Shown here: positions 35,952 to 44,572 of the stretch, piece by piece
Layout of the letters: each line of letters begins with the position of its first letter
Numbering within the stretch: the stretch's first letter is position 1
Assembly: GCF_014841125.1 (NCBI RefSeq)
Contig: NZ_JACYTQ010000007.1
Span: forward strand, 62,001 to 126,000
Length of the DNA: 64,000 nt
Direction of reading: 5' to 3'
Source: Echinicola arenosa
GTDB taxonomy: Bacteria; Bacteroidota; Bacteroidia; Cytophagales; Cyclobacteriaceae
Notes under the pieces: generated by a model
What the model saw: only the letters and a program-made list of their open reading frames with translations
Databases searched by the model: none
What the model was told of the DNA's origin: nothing
Program-made: the position numbers and the translations under genes

Positions 35952-36818
35952 TTAGTTGTTAAGTTCCTTTTGAAGGATTTCATCAACTCCTTCGATTGTT
36001 CCCATGTAAATAATACTTCCATTTCTATTAAGGACAACAACGGTAGGATAGACATAAATATCAAAATCATCCATGATTTTTTGAGTACCTTGAAGCACAG
36101 GGAAGTTGTATCCTCGATCCTTTATAGAGTGAAAGGCTTGCATGGGCTTGTCGTTGGTCATGGGTCTGTTAAGAGCAAAAATCTCTACCGCCGGGTTATC
36201 TTTATACTGCTCGTATAAGCTTTGGAGGTGAGGGAATTTCTTCCAGCATGGCCCACAGCTGATAAACCAAAAATCAAGGACTACTATTTTTCCTTTTAGT
36301 GATTCATTGGATACCGTTTCTCCATCTATCGCTTTTGCTTCAAAACCAATTGTTTTTTTATTTGTTACTTTACCGGAGATATTGCCAAATTCTATAAAGT
36401 GAACCCATGTGTTGTAAAGGTTTAAATTCAGTAATAAGGGAAAAAGAAAAAGAAGCGTAGTATAAAGGCCTTTTCTTTTAAAATCCTTAGCAGAGAAAAT
36501 TCCAGCTCCCAATACAGCAAGAATGTAGGAAAGATAGGATGGGAATACCTTGGTAGAAAATCGCAAGCTGGGACTGGTAACAAATATAAAGATGAGGACG
36601 CTGAAGAGAGACAAGAATGTAATGGCCTTAGATGAAAGCAACTTATCAAACTTTTTGTAATAAAAAGTGATGGATACAAATAATAAAACAAAGCCTAAGA
36701 GTGCTCCAAATCCCCAAAGACTATAGTCTTTTGAAAGCCCCAGAGTATAATCACTGATTAAAAATGCGGTTATAAAAGTAAGTAAGCCCGTGATAAGGCT
36801 TAATATCCATTTTTTCAT
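35952..36818 (-). CDS. Membrane-anchored TlpA/ResA-like thioredoxin
   Basis: A 288-residue protein with about five N-terminal transmembrane helices (residues 1-135) and a C-terminal TlpA-type thioredoxin domain facing the periplasm. The active site reads FWFISCGPCWKKFPHL (CGPC near residue 187), and YPTVVVLNRNG holds the cis-Pro. Such proteins reduce disulfides, often in cytochrome c maturation or of exported enzymes. The neighbouring deacetylase could be a client, but this is inference. Confidence 0.87.
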   Translation of the reverse strand: MKKWILSLITGLLTFITAFLISDYTLGLSKDYSLWGFGALLGFVLLFVSITFYYKKFDKLLSSKAITFLSLFSVLIFIFVTSPSLRFSTKVFPSYLSYILAVLGAGIFSAKDFKRKGLYTTLLFLFPLLLNLNLYNTWVHFIEFGNISGKVTNKKTIGFEAKAIDGETVSNESLKGKIVVLDFWFISCGPCWKKFPHLQSLYEQYKDNPAVEIFALNRPMTNDKPMQAFHSIKDRGYNFPVLQGTQKIMDDFDIYVYPTVVVLNRNGSIIYMGTIEGVDEILQKELNN

Positions 36819-36972
36819 ATTAATAAGAAACAGGGTGTATACTGACTTTATTAGCTATACGTAAAGATTTAGTAAAAGGTATAGGGACTATAATTGGTTG
36901 AGTCGGACAGGGGGATTCCAAATTACCATTTAAGATTTCAGAAGAAATCAATTCAGTTACGAGCTAAACTTA

Positions 36973-37842
36973 TTAAGTGTCTATTAAATTAAACCGAATA
37001 GATTCGCCTTGTTTTTTTTGAGCTAAGCAAGAAATAGCAGCTTGACTCAGCTGTAAAATTCGTGGATACCCGCCAGTTACTTGCGCATCTCTCATTAAAA
37101 CTAAAAGCTTCCCGCCCGGAGTCAATTGAACAGTACCTGGATAAACCGGTGCGGTTAGGATTTCTTTTAATTCATTGATAAGTGGCTCTTTTAGTTGAAT
37201 TCCCATTCTGTTTTGTTGGGCAGAAAGATGGAAGTACTTTTCAAATAATTGTTCAAAAGTAGACCGTGGTAATTTCTCTGCTTCAGGGCCGGCATAGACA
37301 TCCAAAGTTTTGTTCTTAAGCAATGATTCATCTATAGCAACTTTGGCATAGGAGGAATTTTCTTTGGATTGATACGTTTTATAAGGTAATAATGCCCTTT
37401 TTTTTAACCTAAAGTTTTCTGTAATCCCTTTGTACCAGCTTCTGCTTTTCAAAATACAGGGGCTCTGAAAACCGCCTTTTATGCCCAAATACATTCTAAA
37501 ACCAGTGGTGAATGGTCCGATTTTTAGAATGTCTCCATTTTTAATTTTTACAGGTTTGTTGATAGGGTGTTTGCTTCCATTTAATTGGATAGAGGCTTCA
37601 GCTCCAGTGAGCACGATCTCGGTGTCACCTACAAACTTTAATTCATCCCCAAGCATTGTCATTTCCAAACATGCATCATTAGGGTCGTTTTGTAGAAGGT
37701 GATTGGCCAAAGCAAAGGATTGCCGATCCATGGCACCTGCAGCGGGAATTCCCCAATGTCCTTGCCCAAACCTTCCCAAATCTTGGATGGAACTATAGAA
37801 ACCGGTTTTGATAACTTCAATTTGTCCCTCAGATATATTCAT
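36973..37842 (-). CDS. pxpC: 5-oxoprolinase subunit C (biotin-dependent carboxyltransferase-like)
   Basis: Part of the prokaryotic ATP-dependent 5-oxoprolinase PxpABC, which opens 5-oxoproline to glutamate. The 289 residues match the KipA/AHS2 family: DLGRFGQGHWGIPAAGAMD (about 20-38), LEMTMLG, and ARDAQVTGGYPRILQL near the end (here MRDAQVTGGYPRI). It overlaps pxpB by 14 bp and lies last in the transporter-pxpA-pxpB-pxpC operon. B. subtilis KipA, a homologue, interacts with the sporulation kinase inhibitor KipI; a metabolic role is far more likely here. Confidence 0.93.
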   Translation of the reverse strand: MNISEGQIEVIKTGFYSSIQDLGRFGQGHWGIPAAGAMDRQSFALANHLLQNDPNDACLEMTMLGDELKFVGDTEIVLTGAEASIQLNGSKHPINKPVKIKNGDILKIGPFTTGFRMYLGIKGGFQSPCILKSRSWYKGITENFRLKKRALLPYKTYQSKENSSYAKVAIDESLLKNKTLDVYAGPEAEKLPRSTFEQLFEKYFHLSAQQNRMGIQLKEPLINELKEILTAPVYPGTVQLTPGGKLLVLMRDAQVTGGYPRILQLSQAAISCLAQKKQGESIRFNLIDT

Positions 37843-38542
37843 ACTTTAGTTCGAATTGATGGTTTGCTATTTCTTTTTGAATCGATTCAAATTCTGTCTT
37901 TTCTATTGAGTGAAATTGGATTTCATCTCCCGGTTGAGCTTGAATAGGAGGTTGCTTATTCAAGTTAAAAAGGGTCAGAGGAGTCTTTCCAATGATGTTC
38001 CATCCACCTGGGCTATCCATTGGATAAATTCCAGTTTGCTTGCCCCCAATGGCTACAGACCCTTTCTCAATAACAGGATCTGGGCGGTCCTTCCTCGCAG
38101 CGAACAACTTAGGAGATAAGCCTCCCAAATACATAAAGCCAGGCATAAAGCCATAAAAATGAAGTAAATAAGGTTTGTCCTGATGTAGTTTAACAATGTC
38201 GGAAATGTCGATTTTAGTGATTTCTGAGACTCTTTGAAGGTCTTTTCCTTCATACAATACAGGAATAAACCATCGTTTTCTTTTAATAGCCTCTTGCTGA
38301 AATTTTTCTGAGGAAAAATTTTCAAGTTTGCTTACTACCTCATTCAAAGGGAAATGATCCTTAAAGTGTAAACTAAGACAATGGTACCCCAAATTGACAT
38401 CCCAAAGTTCTTCATACCATTCAGAAATGATCCTCTTTTTCATTATCATCATTTCCATTAGGGTGCTTTGCCGAATCTCAGGAGGCCAACACGCTTCAAG
38501 AATGTTTGGAGAAATCTTTTTATAGTTCAGCTTGAGAGACAT
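37829..38542 (-). CDS. pxpB: 5-oxoprolinase subunit B (KipI family)
   Basis: The second 5-oxoprolinase subunit, 237 residues. Family motifs YGFMPGFMYLGGL (about 150-162), GGKQTGIYPMDSPGGWNIIGKTP and PGDEIQFHSI are all present. It overlaps pxpC and follows pxpA by 26 bp. PxpB and PxpC form one complex that acts on the product of PxpA. Confidence 0.94.
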   Translation of the reverse strand: MSLKLNYKKISPNILEACWPPEIRQSTLMEMMIMKKRIISEWYEELWDVNLGYHCLSLHFKDHFPLNEVVSKLENFSSEKFQQEAIKRKRWFIPVLYEGKDLQRVSEITKIDISDIVKLHQDKPYLLHFYGFMPGFMYLGGLSPKLFAARKDRPDPVIEKGSVAIGGKQTGIYPMDSPGGWNIIGKTPLTLFNLNKQPPIQAQPGDEIQFHSIEKTEFESIQKEIANHQFELKYEYI

Positions 38543-38568
38543 ATGTTGATGATTATGATTTGACCTAA

Positions 38569-39282
38569 TTACTTATTGATCAGTGTATAAATGGCCTTTG
38601 CGATTTCCAGTGCGGTAGAGTTGTCCCCGTGTACACAGATAGTATCTGCCTTGATACGTAAAAATTTCCCGGAAAGGGTTTTTACTTTTCCTTCTTCTAT
38701 CATGGATGAAAGATGGGGAAGTACTTCTTCTGGTCTATGTAAAACAGCCTTTGGTTTTTTTCTATTCACCAGTGTCAAGTCATCATTATAATTACGATCC
38801 GCAAACACTTCATACTCCACTTTGATACTTTGGTCTTCTGCTAAGGCTGCAATAATTGATCCATCCTGAGCGTAGAGGATTGTTTGAGGATAATGTAGTT
38901 TCAGAATTTGGACAAGCATTTTAGCTATGGTAGGATTAATGGCCGCTTCATTATACAGCGCTCCATGTGGCTTAATATGGTGAAGTTGGGCACCTTTTAA
39001 ACTTACCCATTTCTCTAATGTCTCGATTTGTGTTAAAATGCTATCCTTCAGTTGCTCTAATGTTATATCCATTGACAAACGACCAAAATTTTCAGGATCG
39101 GGATAGGATGGATGGGCACCTATCTTAAGCTTATTTTTAATGGCTAGTTCAATGGTTTTTTGCATTGTTAAATCATCTCCAGCATGACCGCCGCATGCAA
39201 TATTGCAACTAGTAATGTAAGGCATGATTGCTGCATCGGACCCCATTCCTTCTCCCAGATCACTATTGATGTCTATTGGCAT
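38569..39282 (-). CDS. pxpA: 5-oxoprolinase subunit A (LamB/YcsF family)
   Basis: The 237-residue PxpA subunit. DINSDLGEGMG at the N-terminus, SCNIACGGHAGDD (about 26-38), GAHPSYPD, HIKPHGALYN and a late DTICVHGDN are the conserved LamB/YcsF motifs, rich in polar residues around the active site. It follows the Nramp-like transporter after 10 bp, so the whole four-gene unit is one transcript. The start gives the standard MPIDINSDLGEG ending of the family N-terminus. Confidence 0.95.
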   Translation of the reverse strand: MPIDINSDLGEGMGSDAAIMPYITSCNIACGGHAGDDLTMQKTIELAIKNKLKIGAHPSYPDPENFGRLSMDITLEQLKDSILTQIETLEKWVSLKGAQLHHIKPHGALYNEAAINPTIAKMLVQILKLHYPQTILYAQDGSIIAALAEDQSIKVEYEVFADRNYNDDLTLVNRKKPKAVLHRPEEVLPHLSSMIEEGKVKTLSGKFLRIKADTICVHGDNSTALEIAKAIYTLINK

Positions 39283-39292
39283 AAGATTTATT

Positions 39293-40507
39293 TTAAATAA
39301 CGCTTATAATACTTTTTATTCCCAAAACCCAAGTAATAATCCAAATAGCAAAAGTCAATATATTCCATCGAAGACTGTTCTTAAAATTTCCCATCAATTG
39401 TTTTCTATTGATCACCCAAAGTATAAATGTACTCAGTACGGGCAATAAAATGCCATTGGCCAACTGTGCAATTGTGATCAGTTGAACGGGCTTGATACCT
39501 AATGAAGAGAAAATAATACCAAGAAAGAGAATAACGCTAAAAGTCCATCTCATTTCTTTGGAAGAGAGTTCACTGCTCCATCCAAAGCATCCACATACGA
39601 CAAGTGCTCCAGCAAGAGGAGCCGTTATGGAAGAGGTGATTCCGGCAGCAAACAATCCCACTCCTAAAAAGTAAGGAGATGAAGCTCCCAATAATGGCTC
39701 CACACTTTTGGAAAGATCCAAAACAGATTGGATGTTAGAGGCTTCCCCCAAAGTACCAGTAATCAATATAGCCATTGATACTAGACCTCCCAAAACTACT
39801 GAGATAACAGTGTCCACTCTCGCATATTTAAGGTCAGCAGGTGTATTCCATTTTTTTGCCACCAGCGAGGTATGCAAGAAAAGGTTGTAAGGCACGACCG
39901 TAGTACCGATTAAAGCCACTATGGTCATGATATTCTCTCCATTGATATTGGGGACGAATCCTGTCAGCAAATCATTGAACTTGGGTTGGCTCATTGAAGC
40001 AGTAATGAGAAAGACCAAACTCATCAGGATAACAACCATAACCATAAACTGCTCCACTTTCTTATAGCTGCCACTCATTAGCAATCCCCAAGCCAGTAGA
40101 CCAGTAATGAGCGGAAAGGGAGAAATATTGATACTGTTGAGTTGAAATGTTGGCAAGGTTCCAAAAGCTTCTAAACCTAAAACAGCTCCTCCAATATTTC
40201 CTGCTTCATAAGCAGCGTTTCCTATAACGATGGCCATAATAACCAGTACAAGTGAAATGATTCTAGCAACTGGCTGTCCAATTTCCTGACGAATGATCTC
40301 AGTCAACCCTTTTTGACTGATCAGTCCAATTCGCGCAGCGGTTTCTTGCAAAACAATCGTGGCAATAACTGACAGAAGTAGAGCCCAAAGTAAGTCGAAC
40401 CCAAAATTTACACCTGCTAAGGTACAAACCGTGACAGTACCCGGTCCAATAAAAGCGGCAGCTACCAAAGGCCCCGGTCCAATATATTTTCTAATACTAT
40501 TTTTCAA
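39293..40507 (-). CDS. Nramp-like transporter (YcsG type) lacking metal-site motifs
   Basis: A 404-residue inner-membrane transporter with the Nramp fold (about 11 helices; GPGPLVAAAFIGPGTVTV at the start is the helix 1 region). In metal-transporting Nramps helix 1 carries DPGN and helix 6 carries MPH; here they read GPGT (21-24) and VPY (205-207), so the Asp, Asn and Met that hold Mn2+/Fe2+ are missing. Relatives of this type (B. subtilis YcsG) sit with pxp genes. It is therefore likely to carry something other than transition metals, possibly 5-oxoproline or a related amide; that is inference from context. Confidence 0.85.
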   Translation of the reverse strand: MKNSIRKYIGPGPLVAAAFIGPGTVTVCTLAGVNFGFDLLWALLLSVIATIVLQETAARIGLISQKGLTEIIRQEIGQPVARIISLVLVIMAIVIGNAAYEAGNIGGAVLGLEAFGTLPTFQLNSINISPFPLITGLLAWGLLMSGSYKKVEQFMVMVVILMSLVFLITASMSQPKFNDLLTGFVPNINGENIMTIVALIGTTVVPYNLFLHTSLVAKKWNTPADLKYARVDTVISVVLGGLVSMAILITGTLGEASNIQSVLDLSKSVEPLLGASSPYFLGVGLFAAGITSSITAPLAGALVVCGCFGWSSELSSKEMRWTFSVILFLGIIFSSLGIKPVQLITIAQLANGILLPVLSTFILWVINRKQLMGNFKNSLRWNILTFAIWIITWVLGIKSIISVI

Positions 40508-40693
40508 TTTTGGAGTTAATTTGAAAAGGAAACTAAAATCCTAATTTAATGGAATCGACTGGAAAATGGCCAAATAGTTCGAAAATGCAGTAATGGCTTT
40601 TACTTATATCATGTTGTCATCGATTATAAAATTAAAGCGACATTAAATGTCACATTGTGGTTGGTTCATTTTAGGCAAAGCCCAATCTATAAC

Positions 40694-40701
40694 TTAATTT
40701 G
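40694..40701 (+). promoter_or_regulatory. Possible -7 element of rmuC
   Basis: TTAATTTG, one base from TAnnTTTG, 16 bp upstream of the rmuC start; no good -33 box is seen. Confidence 0.3.
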
Positions 40702-40716
40702 CCTTCTTAAATTACA

Positions 40717-41970
40717 ATGACAATGGAAATGATTTTGATAGGTTTGGTAGCACTAAATGCTATTTTGAGTCTTTGGCTCATTATGAAAGGCTCCCAATCC
40801 GTTAAGTTAGAGAAGACGATACAGACCTATTTTGACCAAATGAAAATGGAAGTCAATAGGCAAATGGGTGAGAATAGACAAGAAATTGGTCAAAACATCA
40901 ACCAACAGTTTAAGTTGGTTTTTGATGCATTGAGAGAAAACTCAAAAGATCAAAATCTCACTTTACGTGAATTTGGAAAGCTTTTTAGAGAAAATGTTCG
41001 GGAATTCAATGAACTTCAAAAAGAAAAGTTCAATGAGCTGGAAAGGCGGCAGGAAAAAATGCTGCAATCCACTGAAGAGCGGTTGGAGAAGATGAGAGAG
41101 ACGGTAGATGAAAAGTTGCAAAAAACTTTGGAGCTAAGACTGGGGCAATCTTTTGAAATGGTCAGCAAACAACTTCAGGCCGTTCAAAAAGGCTTGGGTG
41201 AAATGCAAAGTCTAGCAACCGGAGTAGGTGACCTTAAAAAGGTTTTGACCAATGTAAAGAGTAGAGGAATTCTGGGAGAATACCAACTTGAAGGCATCTT
41301 GGAAAATATATTGGCTCCTGATCAGTACATCAGCAATGCTACTATGAAGAAAGGTGCTTCAGAAAGGGTTGAGTTTGCAGTGAAGCTTCCTGGAAACAAC
41401 GGGGATGAACCGGTGTTACTGCCTATTGATGCAAAATTCCCCCAAGAAGCTTACCACAGGTTATTGGATGCTTATGAGGTAGGAGAGAAGCTGCTCATTG
41501 AGCAGGCAAAGTCAGAACTTACTAGAGCCATTAAAAAATCTGCCCAGGATATCAGCCATAAATATATCCATCCCCCTAACACCACTGATTTTGCAGTGAT
41601 GTTTTTGCCTATGGAAAGTCTCTACGCTGAGGTAATCAGAGATGGTGCACTTGCACAATTGTTACAAAGAGAATATAAAGTGGTCATAACAGGTCCCACG
41701 ACAATAGCGGCGATGCTCAATAGTCTTCAGATGGGATTTAAGACATTGGCCATCCAGAAAAGAAGCAGTGAAGTTTGGAAAGTGCTTGGTGCAGTAAAAG
41801 CAGAGTTTGGCAAATTTGGCAACCTGATAGAAAAAGCACAGAAAAAACTCAATGAAGCCAATAATGAGTTGGATACTTTGGTTGGGACTCGTACTAGGGT
41901 TATTCAGAGGAAATTAAGGGATGTGGAAGAATTGTCAGATGGTGAAGGAGAGAAACTTTTGGAGGGGTAA
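40717..41970 (+). CDS. rmuC: DNA recombination protein RmuC
   Basis: A 417-residue protein of the RmuC family, which limits inverted-repeat recombination in E. coli. An N-terminal hydrophobic segment (residues 4-22) may anchor it; residues about 30-160 are a long coiled coil; the nuclease-like domain follows, with VKSRGILGEYQLEGILENIL, PIDAKFPQEAYHRLL and VFMPMESLYAE-like (here MFLPMESLYAEV), and GPTTIAAMLNSLQMGFKTL. Adjacent ATG codons at 40717, 40723 and 40729 make the exact start uncertain. Confidence 0.94.
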   Translation: MTMEMILIGLVALNAILSLWLIMKGSQSVKLEKTIQTYFDQMKMEVNRQMGENRQEIGQNINQQFKLVFDALRENSKDQNLTLREFGKLFRENVREFNELQKEKFNELERRQEKMLQSTEERLEKMRETVDEKLQKTLELRLGQSFEMVSKQLQAVQKGLGEMQSLATGVGDLKKVLTNVKSRGILGEYQLEGILENILAPDQYISNATMKKGASERVEFAVKLPGNNGDEPVLLPIDAKFPQEAYHRLLDAYEVGEKLLIEQAKSELTRAIKKSAQDISHKYIHPPNTTDFAVMFLPMESLYAEVIRDGALAQLLQREYKVVITGPTTIAAMLNSLQMGFKTLAIQKRSSEVWKVLGAVKAEFGKFGNLIEKAQKKLNEANNELDTLVGTRTRVIQRKLRDVEELSDGEGEKLLEG

Positions 41971-42054
41971 ATGGCTTTTGAGTAGTTTCAAAGTAGATTT
42001 TACATTACAAAAAATACAACTTTGGGCTTAGTTCAACGTTTTTTACATAAAAAC

Positions 42055-42059
42055 GGAGG
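42055..42059 (+). promoter_or_regulatory. Shine-Dalgarno-like GGAGG before the DUF4136 gene
   Basis: GGAGG with 5 bp to the ATG at 42065. A clear SD is unusual here: the other gene starts in the window lack one, as expected for Bacteroidota. Confidence 0.5.
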
Positions 42060-42064
42060 TTAAT

Positions 42065-42646
42065 ATGAAATCGAGAATCGGTATAAGCTTGTTACTATTT
42101 GTAGTGGCCATAGCAGCTTGTAATCCTGTAAAAGTTTATTTGGAGAAAGAAGAAGTAAAACATGAAAGGTCGTATAAGACCTTTGCGATCATCAATCAGT
42201 ACCAGGGAAAGGATGCATGGAATTCACCCACTTTGAATCAAAACCTTATTGATGACCTAGTAAAAGGAATGGAGGAGAGAGGCTATTTGCAGGACACTGA
42301 AAGGCCTGATTTGATTTTACGTTACAATACGCTTTTGAGTGAAAATGAAAAGGAAGTAAGGGATAATTCCTATAATGGACTTTACCCTTTTGGTATGTAC
42401 AACCCAATGATGTATCGATATCCATTTGGTTCTCCCTATCCTTACTGGCCAAGTCAAACGGAAATAGAAAAATACAAGTTAGGGGAAGTAGTCATAGACT
42501 TTATTGATCCAAAGGCTGATGAGATAATCTTGCGCATCAGTGCTGTGGGTGAGGTAAATAATATAAAACAGAAGTATAAAAATATAGGGGTTTCAGTAGA
42601 TAAAATCTTACATGAATTTTCTAGAAACATGACGGTGGAAGGCTAA
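42065..42646 (+). CDS. DUF4136 lipoprotein
   Basis: A 193-residue lipoprotein: signal peptide with lipobox VAIAAC (Cys at about residue 19), then the DUF4136 pattern YKTFAI, DDLVKGMEERGYLQ, PDLILRYNTL and, after a Tyr/Pro/Met-rich insert (residues about 105-140, GLYPFGMYNPMMYRYPFG), VVIDFIDPKADEIILRISAVGEV. Function unknown; the family is common in the outer membrane of Bacteroidota and Proteobacteria. It has an SD sequence and is followed by a terminator hairpin. Confidence 0.9.
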   Translation: MKSRIGISLLLFVVAIAACNPVKVYLEKEEVKHERSYKTFAIINQYQGKDAWNSPTLNQNLIDDLVKGMEERGYLQDTERPDLILRYNTLLSENEKEVRDNSYNGLYPFGMYNPMMYRYPFGSPYPYWPSQTEIEKYKLGEVVIDFIDPKADEIILRISAVGEVNNIKQKYKNIGVSVDKILHEFSRNMTVEG

Positions 42647-42680
42647 AGGAATTTAAACTAATTATTTACTATTTTGTGGA

Positions 42681-42706
42681 GTCATTTGAATTTTCAAATG
42701 GCTTTC
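42681..42706 (+). terminator. Terminator of the DUF4136 gene
   Basis: Arms GTCATTTGAA and TTCAAATGGC (one G-T pair) with a 2-base centre, followed by TTTC and a T-rich stretch. It separates the DUF4136 gene from the next small gene. Confidence 0.65.
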
Positions 42707-42726
42707 TTATTTATTACAGTTTACAA

Positions 42727-43068
42727 ATGAAAATAAATTATAACAATAAAAGGTTTCGGTCGATTAGCAATAGCGGCAATGGTGAGGTTTCGTCGGAGAC
42801 TTTTTTTGAATATAAACAGGAAGGAACAATTTTGACAGGGACTTATTCTGGTGGAGAAATTATCAAAGGCCAGCTGTTGGGTAAAGTGAATGATCAAGGT
42901 GTAATTGCTATGAATTATCATCACCTTAATACCAAGGGGCAACTGATGAGTGGCTGCTGTAAATCTGTTCCAGAATTTTTGGAGAATGGGAAAATCAAGT
43001 TGTTAGAATCTTGGCAGTGGACATCAGGAGATGGATCAGTGGGACAATCTGTAATTGAGGAGATTTGA
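42727..43068 (+). CDS. Small conserved cytoplasmic protein, often named as N-acetylglutamate synthase
   Basis: A 113-residue beta-rich soluble protein (SNSGNGEVSSETFFEYKQ, GTYSGGEIIKGQLLG, ESWQWTSGDGSVGQSVIEEI). Close relatives in Bacteroidota are often labelled N-acetylglutamate synthase, but there is no acetyltransferase fold or motif here and I regard that label as unfounded. Repeated short strands suggest a small beta sheet or barrel (MORN-like character in places). The ATG at 42727 is used; a GTG at 42676 lies before the terminator hairpin of the previous gene and is not credible. Confidence 0.75.
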   Translation: MKINYNNKRFRSISNSGNGEVSSETFFEYKQEGTILTGTYSGGEIIKGQLLGKVNDQGVIAMNYHHLNTKGQLMSGCCKSVPEFLENGKIKLLESWQWTSGDGSVGQSVIEEI

Positions 43069-43183
43069 TTTTGATATTTAGATTTAAAAAAAAAATCACC
43101 TATTTGGCCAATTAAAGAGTTGGTTTTAGTACTAAAGCCATAGGGGAAGGCCTGATGCGCATCAATAAAAATTGATTTACAAT

Positions 43184-43216
43184 TTTGTCATTGCGGTGAT
43201 AAACCAGTTATCTTTA
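43184..43216 (+). promoter_or_regulatory. Promoter of trkA-trkH
   Basis: TTTG at 43184-43187, a 21-bp spacer, TATCTTTA at 43209-43216 (one base off TAnnTTTG). The predicted transcript start falls at about 43222, right at the first of two in-frame ATG codons, so the message is leaderless or nearly so. Confidence 0.6.
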
Positions 43217-43227
43217 CGGCCATGGCC

Positions 43228-44568
43228 ATGAATATAGTAATTGCTGGGGCTGGTGATATGGGTTTTCACCTTGCCGAGTCCCTTAGCTATGAAAATAAAG
43301 ACATTACTTTAATCGATACCGACAAGGATATTCTTGAGCATGTTGCGTCCAGATTGGATGTGCTGACTGTAATAGGTGATTCTGCTTCTATCGAGGTCCT
43401 TCAAAACGCCAATGTGAAAGAGGCCCATATGGTGATGGCCGTGACCACTTCTGAGAAGACCAATATTGTGACGGCCATGCTAGCCAAGCAGTTAGGAGCT
43501 AAAAGAGTCATAGCCAGGGTCAGGAACCACGATTACTTGTTGGATGAAAATATATCCTATTTCCATAATTTGGGAATTGATAACATTATTTCACCAACCA
43601 TGCTTTGTAGCGGTGAGATTCATAGGATGATTCAAAACTCTACCTTCTCAGATATTTTTGATTTTGAAGAAGGGAAACTCAATGTAGTTGGTTTGATCCT
43701 TAACCAATACTCTTCTTTGGTCAATAAGAAACTCTCAGAAACCAGGGAGATGCCCATTTTTGATGACATCAGGATCATAGCCATTGTTCGGGACCAAATG
43801 ACCATTATTCCAAGAGGAAATACGGTCTTGAGAAACAATGATCACGTTTACTTTATATCTAATAAAAAAGCCAATGAATCTATCGTTCAGCTGATGGATC
43901 AAAGGGAAATTACCATCAAGAACGTTATGATCATCGGTGGAGACGACTTGGCCTTCACTTCCGCTTTGAAGCTTGAACCTGAGTATAGAGTGACATTAAT
44001 CCACAAGGACAAGGAGCGTTGTAAGTGGCTTTCAGAAAGGTTGGACTCTACATTGGTTATTCATGGAGATTACAAAAATATTGAGTTATTGATAGAAGAA
44101 GGGCTTGAAGAAATGCAGGCTTTTTTAGCACTTACGGAAAGCTCAGAGACCAATATCATCACCAGCTTAAGCGCCAAAAACCATGGTGTATACAAAACCA
44201 TAGCGCATGTGGATACCCGGGAGTATATCCATATTTCCCATAGTATTGGAGTGGATTCCCTGATCAATAAAAAGTTGGTTGCTGCCAATCAAATTACACG
44301 ATATTTGAGAAAGGGAAAAGTAGAGGCCATTTCAGGGATTTATGGGGTAGATGCAGAGTTTATCCAATATGTGATTTCCAAGAACAATAGGTTGACTAAA
44401 AAGTGCTTAAGTGAGTTGCATTTTCCAAGCACAGCAATAGTGGCAGGGGTAATTAGGGGAGAAGAAGTTTTTATACCAGATGGAGATTTTAAGCTGCAGA
44501 TAAATGATAAAGCCATAGTTTTAGCACTTCCATCAGCAAAATCCAACTTGGAAAAATTATTTAATTGA
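43228..44568 (+). CDS. trkA: Trk potassium uptake protein TrkA
   Basis: The cytoplasmic NAD-binding regulatory subunit of the Trk K+ channel, about 446 residues. Two tandem RCK units are seen: TrkA_N Rossmann folds beginning with IVIAGAGDMGFHLAE and, near residue 230, NVMIIGGDDLAFTSALKL, each followed by a TrkA_C domain. In the second fold GGDDLA replaces the usual GxGxxG, so NAD binding may be weak there. Start ATG 43228 is chosen over 43222 because the promoter leaves little or no room upstream. trkH follows after 4 bp. Confidence 0.95.
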   Translation: MNIVIAGAGDMGFHLAESLSYENKDITLIDTDKDILEHVASRLDVLTVIGDSASIEVLQNANVKEAHMVMAVTTSEKTNIVTAMLAKQLGAKRVIARVRNHDYLLDENISYFHNLGIDNIISPTMLCSGEIHRMIQNSTFSDIFDFEEGKLNVVGLILNQYSSLVNKKLSETREMPIFDDIRIIAIVRDQMTIIPRGNTVLRNNDHVYFISNKKANESIVQLMDQREITIKNVMIIGGDDLAFTSALKLEPEYRVTLIHKDKERCKWLSERLDSTLVIHGDYKNIELLIEEGLEEMQAFLALTESSETNIITSLSAKNHGVYKTIAHVDTREYIHISHSIGVDSLINKKLVAANQITRYLRKGKVEAISGIYGVDAEFIQYVISKNNRLTKKCLSELHFPSTAIVAGVIRGEEVFIPDGDFKLQINDKAIVLALPSAKSNLEKLFN

Positions 44569-44572
44569 TACT

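Noticed and set aside
35799-36218. Plus-strand open frame of 139 codons
   Set aside because: Antisense across the deacetylase and thioredoxin genes.
42727-43068. Function as N-acetylglutamate synthase
   Set aside because: The label is used for relatives, but the 113 residues have no GNAT acetyltransferase motifs.
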